Source of the DNA: Mycobacterium sp. 852002-10029_SCH5224772
Lineage (GTDB): Bacteria; Actinomycetota; Actinomycetes; Mycobacteriales; Mycobacteriaceae
Length of the DNA stretch: 36,735 nucleotides
Assembly: GCF_001667315.1 (NCBI RefSeq)
Contig: NZ_LZHT01000079.1
Coordinates: 1-36,735, forward strand
Reading direction: 5' to 3'
How positions within the stretch are numbered: position 1 is the first letter of the stretch; each line of letters begins with the position of its first letter. The notes beneath the pieces were generated by a model, which saw only the letters and a program-made list of their open reading frames with translations, searched no databases and was not told the DNA's origin. A program made the position numbers and the translations under genes. Positions 34,630 to 36,735 of this stretch are shown in pieces.

Positions 34630-34651
34630 TATGATCCCAGCTGTGGGGATC
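34630..34651 (+). promoter_or_regulatory. -10 element overlapped by an inverted repeat, before the second TetR gene
   Basis: TATGAT (34630-34635) is a strong -10 match, and GATCCC-N7-GGGATC (34633-34651), a perfect 19-bp inverted repeat, overlaps its last three bases. This is the classic geometry for a TetR autorepressor site. On the opposite strand another TATGAT (34549-34544) could serve the divergent amidohydrolase. Confidence 0.5.
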
Positions 34652-34680
34652 ACCGCCTACGGGTTTGCCGTTCGTTAATC

Positions 34681-35352
34681 ATGCGCAGTCACGGTTGGGC
34701 AGGAAACACACCGGCCTCCGATGCGGAGGCGATCGAGCGCATCCTCGACGCCGCCGACAAGATCATCGACGAACGCGGTTCAGCGTTGCGGATCGCGGAC
34801 GTGGCGCGGGCACTCGGCGTCACCCGGCAGACCGTCTACCGATACTTCCCCGGGACGCAGGCGTTGCTGGTGGCGTCCGCGATGCGTTCGGCGGACGGCT
34901 TCCTCGACCGCATGGCGGCCCATCTCGACGGCGTCACCGATCCGGTCGTCGCCATCACGGAGGGAATGGCTTTCGCCGTCGAGGAGCTGGCCGGCGACAA
35001 TCAGGTCGAATTCGTTCTCAACCAGCGCCACCATGGCGGCCAGAAAGTTTCGATCATCTCCGATACCGCGTTGGCATTCGGCCGGTCGATGCTGCATCGC
35101 TACGACATCGACTGGGAGCATTACGGTTTCGACGAAGCGGGCCTCGACGAGCTGAACGAGTTCTCGCTGCGGGTCCTGCATTCCTTCCTCGCCGACCCGG
35201 GACGGCCGCCCCGCAGGGGCGCCGATCTGCGGCGCTATCTCACCCGCTGGATCGGCCCGGCGATCGCCTACCCCCAGCTGGTCCGGGCGATGGATGCGCT
35301 CGGCACTGGCGAGCCGCCGCGAACGCGCCGGCGCTCGCCCAAGGCCTCCTGA
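34681..35352 (+). CDS. TetR family transcriptional regulator
   Basis: A 223-residue TetR protein. The helix-turn-helix is RIADVARALGVTRQTVYRYFPGTQ (about residues 37-60), followed by a long helical effector domain. ATG 34681 is selected because it starts just before the conserved domain; there is no clear ribosome-binding site. It is divergent from the amidohydrolase, with a 182-bp spacer containing a -10 box overlapped by an inverted repeat, so it probably represses itself and possibly the amidohydrolase. Confidence 0.88.
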   Translation: MRSHGWAGNTPASDAEAIERILDAADKIIDERGSALRIADVARALGVTRQTVYRYFPGTQALLVASAMRSADGFLDRMAAHLDGVTDPVVAITEGMAFAVEELAGDNQVEFVLNQRHHGGQKVSIISDTALAFGRSMLHRYDIDWEHYGFDEAGLDELNEFSLRVLHSFLADPGRPPRRGADLRRYLTRWIGPAIAYPQLVRAMDALGTGEPPRTRRRSPKAS

Positions 35353-35392
35353 CGGGACAGGCGAGGTCCGGGACACGCGGTCCGGCACCGGG

Positions 35393-35420
35393 TTGACGCC
35401 AACGGCGCAGACCATACATT
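35393..35420 (+). promoter_or_regulatory. Promoter for the small membrane protein
   Basis: TTGACG (35393-35398), 16 bases, then TACATT (35415-35420) make a good housekeeping promoter. Transcription would begin near 35427, right beside an ATG at 35430. Confidence 0.5.
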
Positions 35421-35438
35421 TTTGTTGATATGTCTGCG

Positions 35439-35452
35439 ACCGACGGGTCGGT
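35439..35452. promoter_or_regulatory. Inverted repeat just downstream of the promoter
   Basis: ACCGAC-GG-GTCGGT, perfect 6-base arms with a 2-base centre, lies about 12 bases after the predicted transcription start. It could be an operator blocking elongation or part of the leader. Confidence 0.35.
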
Positions 35453-35528
35453 TGGCCGGTTGATCTGGTCCTCGAGTTCGGCGATCCTCGACGAGTCGAC
35501 GTTGAGGACAACCGATCAAGGAGCCGCA

Positions 35529-35996
35529 ATGGTGGGTCTGGGGCAAATCGCACTCGATAGCGCGCCTGTTTTCGGGGGCGTGATGCTCGCCGTCGCCGCC
35601 GGGCAGTTCAAAGGTCCTGACTATCGAGGAATGATCAGACAGGACATGGACCTGCTGGACCGATTGCCCCCGGACGCCACCGACCGGCGTGCCCAGCTGC
35701 AGCGGACCATTGACGCGCGCATCGACGACATGGTCGACGCCGCCGACCGCAGCCGCGCGTTGCGCCGGGCCGCACTGTCTTACCAGGGCAACTGGCGAGA
35801 CGTGGTGCTGCTGCTCTGTGCGGTGTTGTTCACCATCGTCTGGTGGAACGTGAGCCACAGCAGGAGCAGCTGGCTGCCCATGTTCATCGTGCTGATCATC
35901 CTGTCGCTGGTCGCCGCCGCCTACGCGTTCCGCGGGACATTGCATGCCGCCAGTTCGTTCGTCCGCAAGCGACACGGAGCCGACCGGCCGGATTAG
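35529..35996 (+). CDS. Small membrane protein with a C-terminal helical hairpin
   Basis: A 155-residue protein I do not recognise. A weakly hydrophobic N-terminus and a charged, probably helical middle (residues 30-85) precede two membrane helices, about 92-107 (DVVLLLCAVLFTIVWW) and 115-133 (WLPMFIVLIILSLVAAAYA), and a basic tail. ATG 35529 is chosen for its AAGGAG ribosome-binding site five bases away. A leaderless start at ATG 35430, matching the upstream promoter, would add 33 residues in the same frame. It may form its own transcription unit. Confidence 0.7.
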   Translation: MVGLGQIALDSAPVFGGVMLAVAAGQFKGPDYRGMIRQDMDLLDRLPPDATDRRAQLQRTIDARIDDMVDAADRSRALRRAALSYQGNWRDVVLLLCAVLFTIVWWNVSHSRSSWLPMFIVLIILSLVAAAYAFRGTLHAASSFVRKRHGADRPD

Positions 35997-36014
35997 GCGG
36001 CATTCGTGTGCCGC

Positions 36015-36735
36015 TCATCGCGCCGGCGCGGCGCTGATCATCGTGTGCACGTCCTCGACCGACCAGGGCCCGGCCTCATGGTGATCGCGGTAACCCAGCA
36101 CGCGCGCTGTCTGGCGGTCGAAACTGCCGACGAAACCGCCTGCGGCAACCAGGATCTGGCCCGTCACGTCACGCGCCAAGTCGCTGGCGAGATAGGCGTA
36201 GACCGGGGCCACGAATGCGGGCGGAGCGGTGTCGAGCGAGGCTCGCATCGTCATCTCGTCGAGCAGCCCGCGGCGGTGCAGGTCTTCGATATGTCTTTCG
36301 TACTCGCGACCGGTCGACAGCCGCGTCCTGGCGCCGGGGCACACCACGTTGGCCCGAATGCCGTGGGGCTTCAGTTCGGCGGCAATGGCCATTGTCAGGC
36401 CGTTGACGGCGCCCTTGCCCGCGGGATAGCCGGTCCCGCCGTAGTCACCCAGAAACGCCACCGAACCGGTGTTGATGATGGCCCCGTGTCCCTGCGCGAC
36501 CATGGCCGGAGCGGCGGCCCGGCACGTGTGAAACGCCGTGCCCAGGTGGGCACCGATCAGCCGGTCAAACTCGGCCGCGGAGATCTTCAGGATCGAGGAC
36601 CCCGGCGGCTCGGCGATTCCGGCGCAATTGACCAGTGTGTCCAGCCGCCCGAACGTGCTGACGCATTCGTCGACGAGCCTTTGGGCAATCCGCTCGTCAT
36701 CTGCGGCCCCCTCGGCCGGGGCCGCGGGGCCGCCG
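36015..36735 (-). CDS. SDR family oxidoreductase, 3' part, 5' end beyond the window
   Basis: The last 239 codons of a short-chain dehydrogenase, open to the right edge of the window. It shows LDTLVNCAGIAEPPG (NAG-type motif), SVAFLGD with the catalytic serine region, and YPAGK as the Tyr-Lys pair, followed by GIRANVVCPGARTRL and the family C-terminus GQILVAAGGFVG. The cofactor-binding Gly-rich N-terminus is missing because of the window edge, so the enzyme is not judged truncated. The extra C-terminal 35 residues after GGF are longer than in the shortest SDRs. It converges on the membrane protein gene with an 18-bp gap. Confidence 0.85.
   Translation of the reverse strand, partial: GGPAAPAEGAADDERIAQRLVDECVSTFGRLDTLVNCAGIAEPPGSSILKISAAEFDRLIGAHLGTAFHTCRAAAPAMVAQGHGAIINTGSVAFLGDYGGTGYPAGKGAVNGLTMAIAAELKPHGIRANVVCPGARTRLSTGREYERHIEDLHRRGLLDEMTMRASLDTAPPAFVAPVYAYLASDLARDVTGQILVAAGGFVGSFDRQTARVLGYRDHHEAGPWSVEDVHTMISAAPAR

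Overview
The window comes from a slow-growing Mycobacterium (inference). Positions 1-10556 match, in reverse, the Mycobacterium tuberculosis block malQ - eccB5 - eccC5 - cyp143 - ferredoxin - PPE (Rv1781c to Rv1787). This is the start of the ESX-5 type VII secretion locus, which is known only from slow growers. High GC, frequent GTG/TTG starts, a PPE gene, an F420-type (LLM) oxidoreductase and a mycofactocin-type SDR all fit.

Layout. (1) 1-7954: 5' end of a PPE gene, a 0.5-kb gap with an unusual 21-bp-phased repeat, a 3Fe-4S ferredoxin divergent from CYP143, and the overlapping eccB5-eccC5 pair on the minus strand. (2) 8382-14341: malQ, an LLM oxidoreductase, a SnoaL-like protein, a membrane cytochrome b/molybdopterin oxidoreductase fusion and a small two-helix membrane protein. 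(3) 14347-16413, minus strand: an Rv0910-type SRPBCC protein, an unrecognised conserved protein and a tiny ANTAR protein, with a plus-strand remnant resembling an IclR regulator between them. (4) 16673-27636: a catabolic island. A CaiB/BaiF CoA-transferase diverges from a tightly spaced operon of mycofactocin-type SDR, E1 alpha, E1 beta, a free-standing lipoyl domain, crotonase, acyl-CoA ligase, Rieske oxygenase and KstD-like flavoprotein. A second, paralogous crotonase faces it. (5) 27748-29710: a three-gene metalloenzyme operon that would normally be labelled nitrile hydratase but resembles thiocyanate hydrolase (SCNase) more closely, with the beta and alpha subunits joined in one chain. (6) 30028-36735: DEAD-box RNA helicase, methyltransferase, two TetR regulators, a D-aminoacylase-type amidohydrolase, a small membrane protein and the 3' part of another SDR.

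How the genes may work together. The island has what is needed to activate an acid with CoA, oxidise an alcohol (SDR), hydroxylate and desaturate a ring (Rieske plus KstD-like, the pairing used on steroid rings), cleave or rearrange acyl-CoAs (two crotonases lacking the classical glutamates) and decarboxylate a 2-oxo acid (E1 plus lipoyl carrier). The substrate cannot be read from the sequence. The SCNase-type operon would release ammonia and carbonyl sulfide from thiocyanate with no need for an amidase, and no amidase is seen beside it.

Limits: all family assignments rest on motifs and remembered family sequences, with no database search. Start codons are inferred from ribosome-binding sites, overlaps and codon composition.
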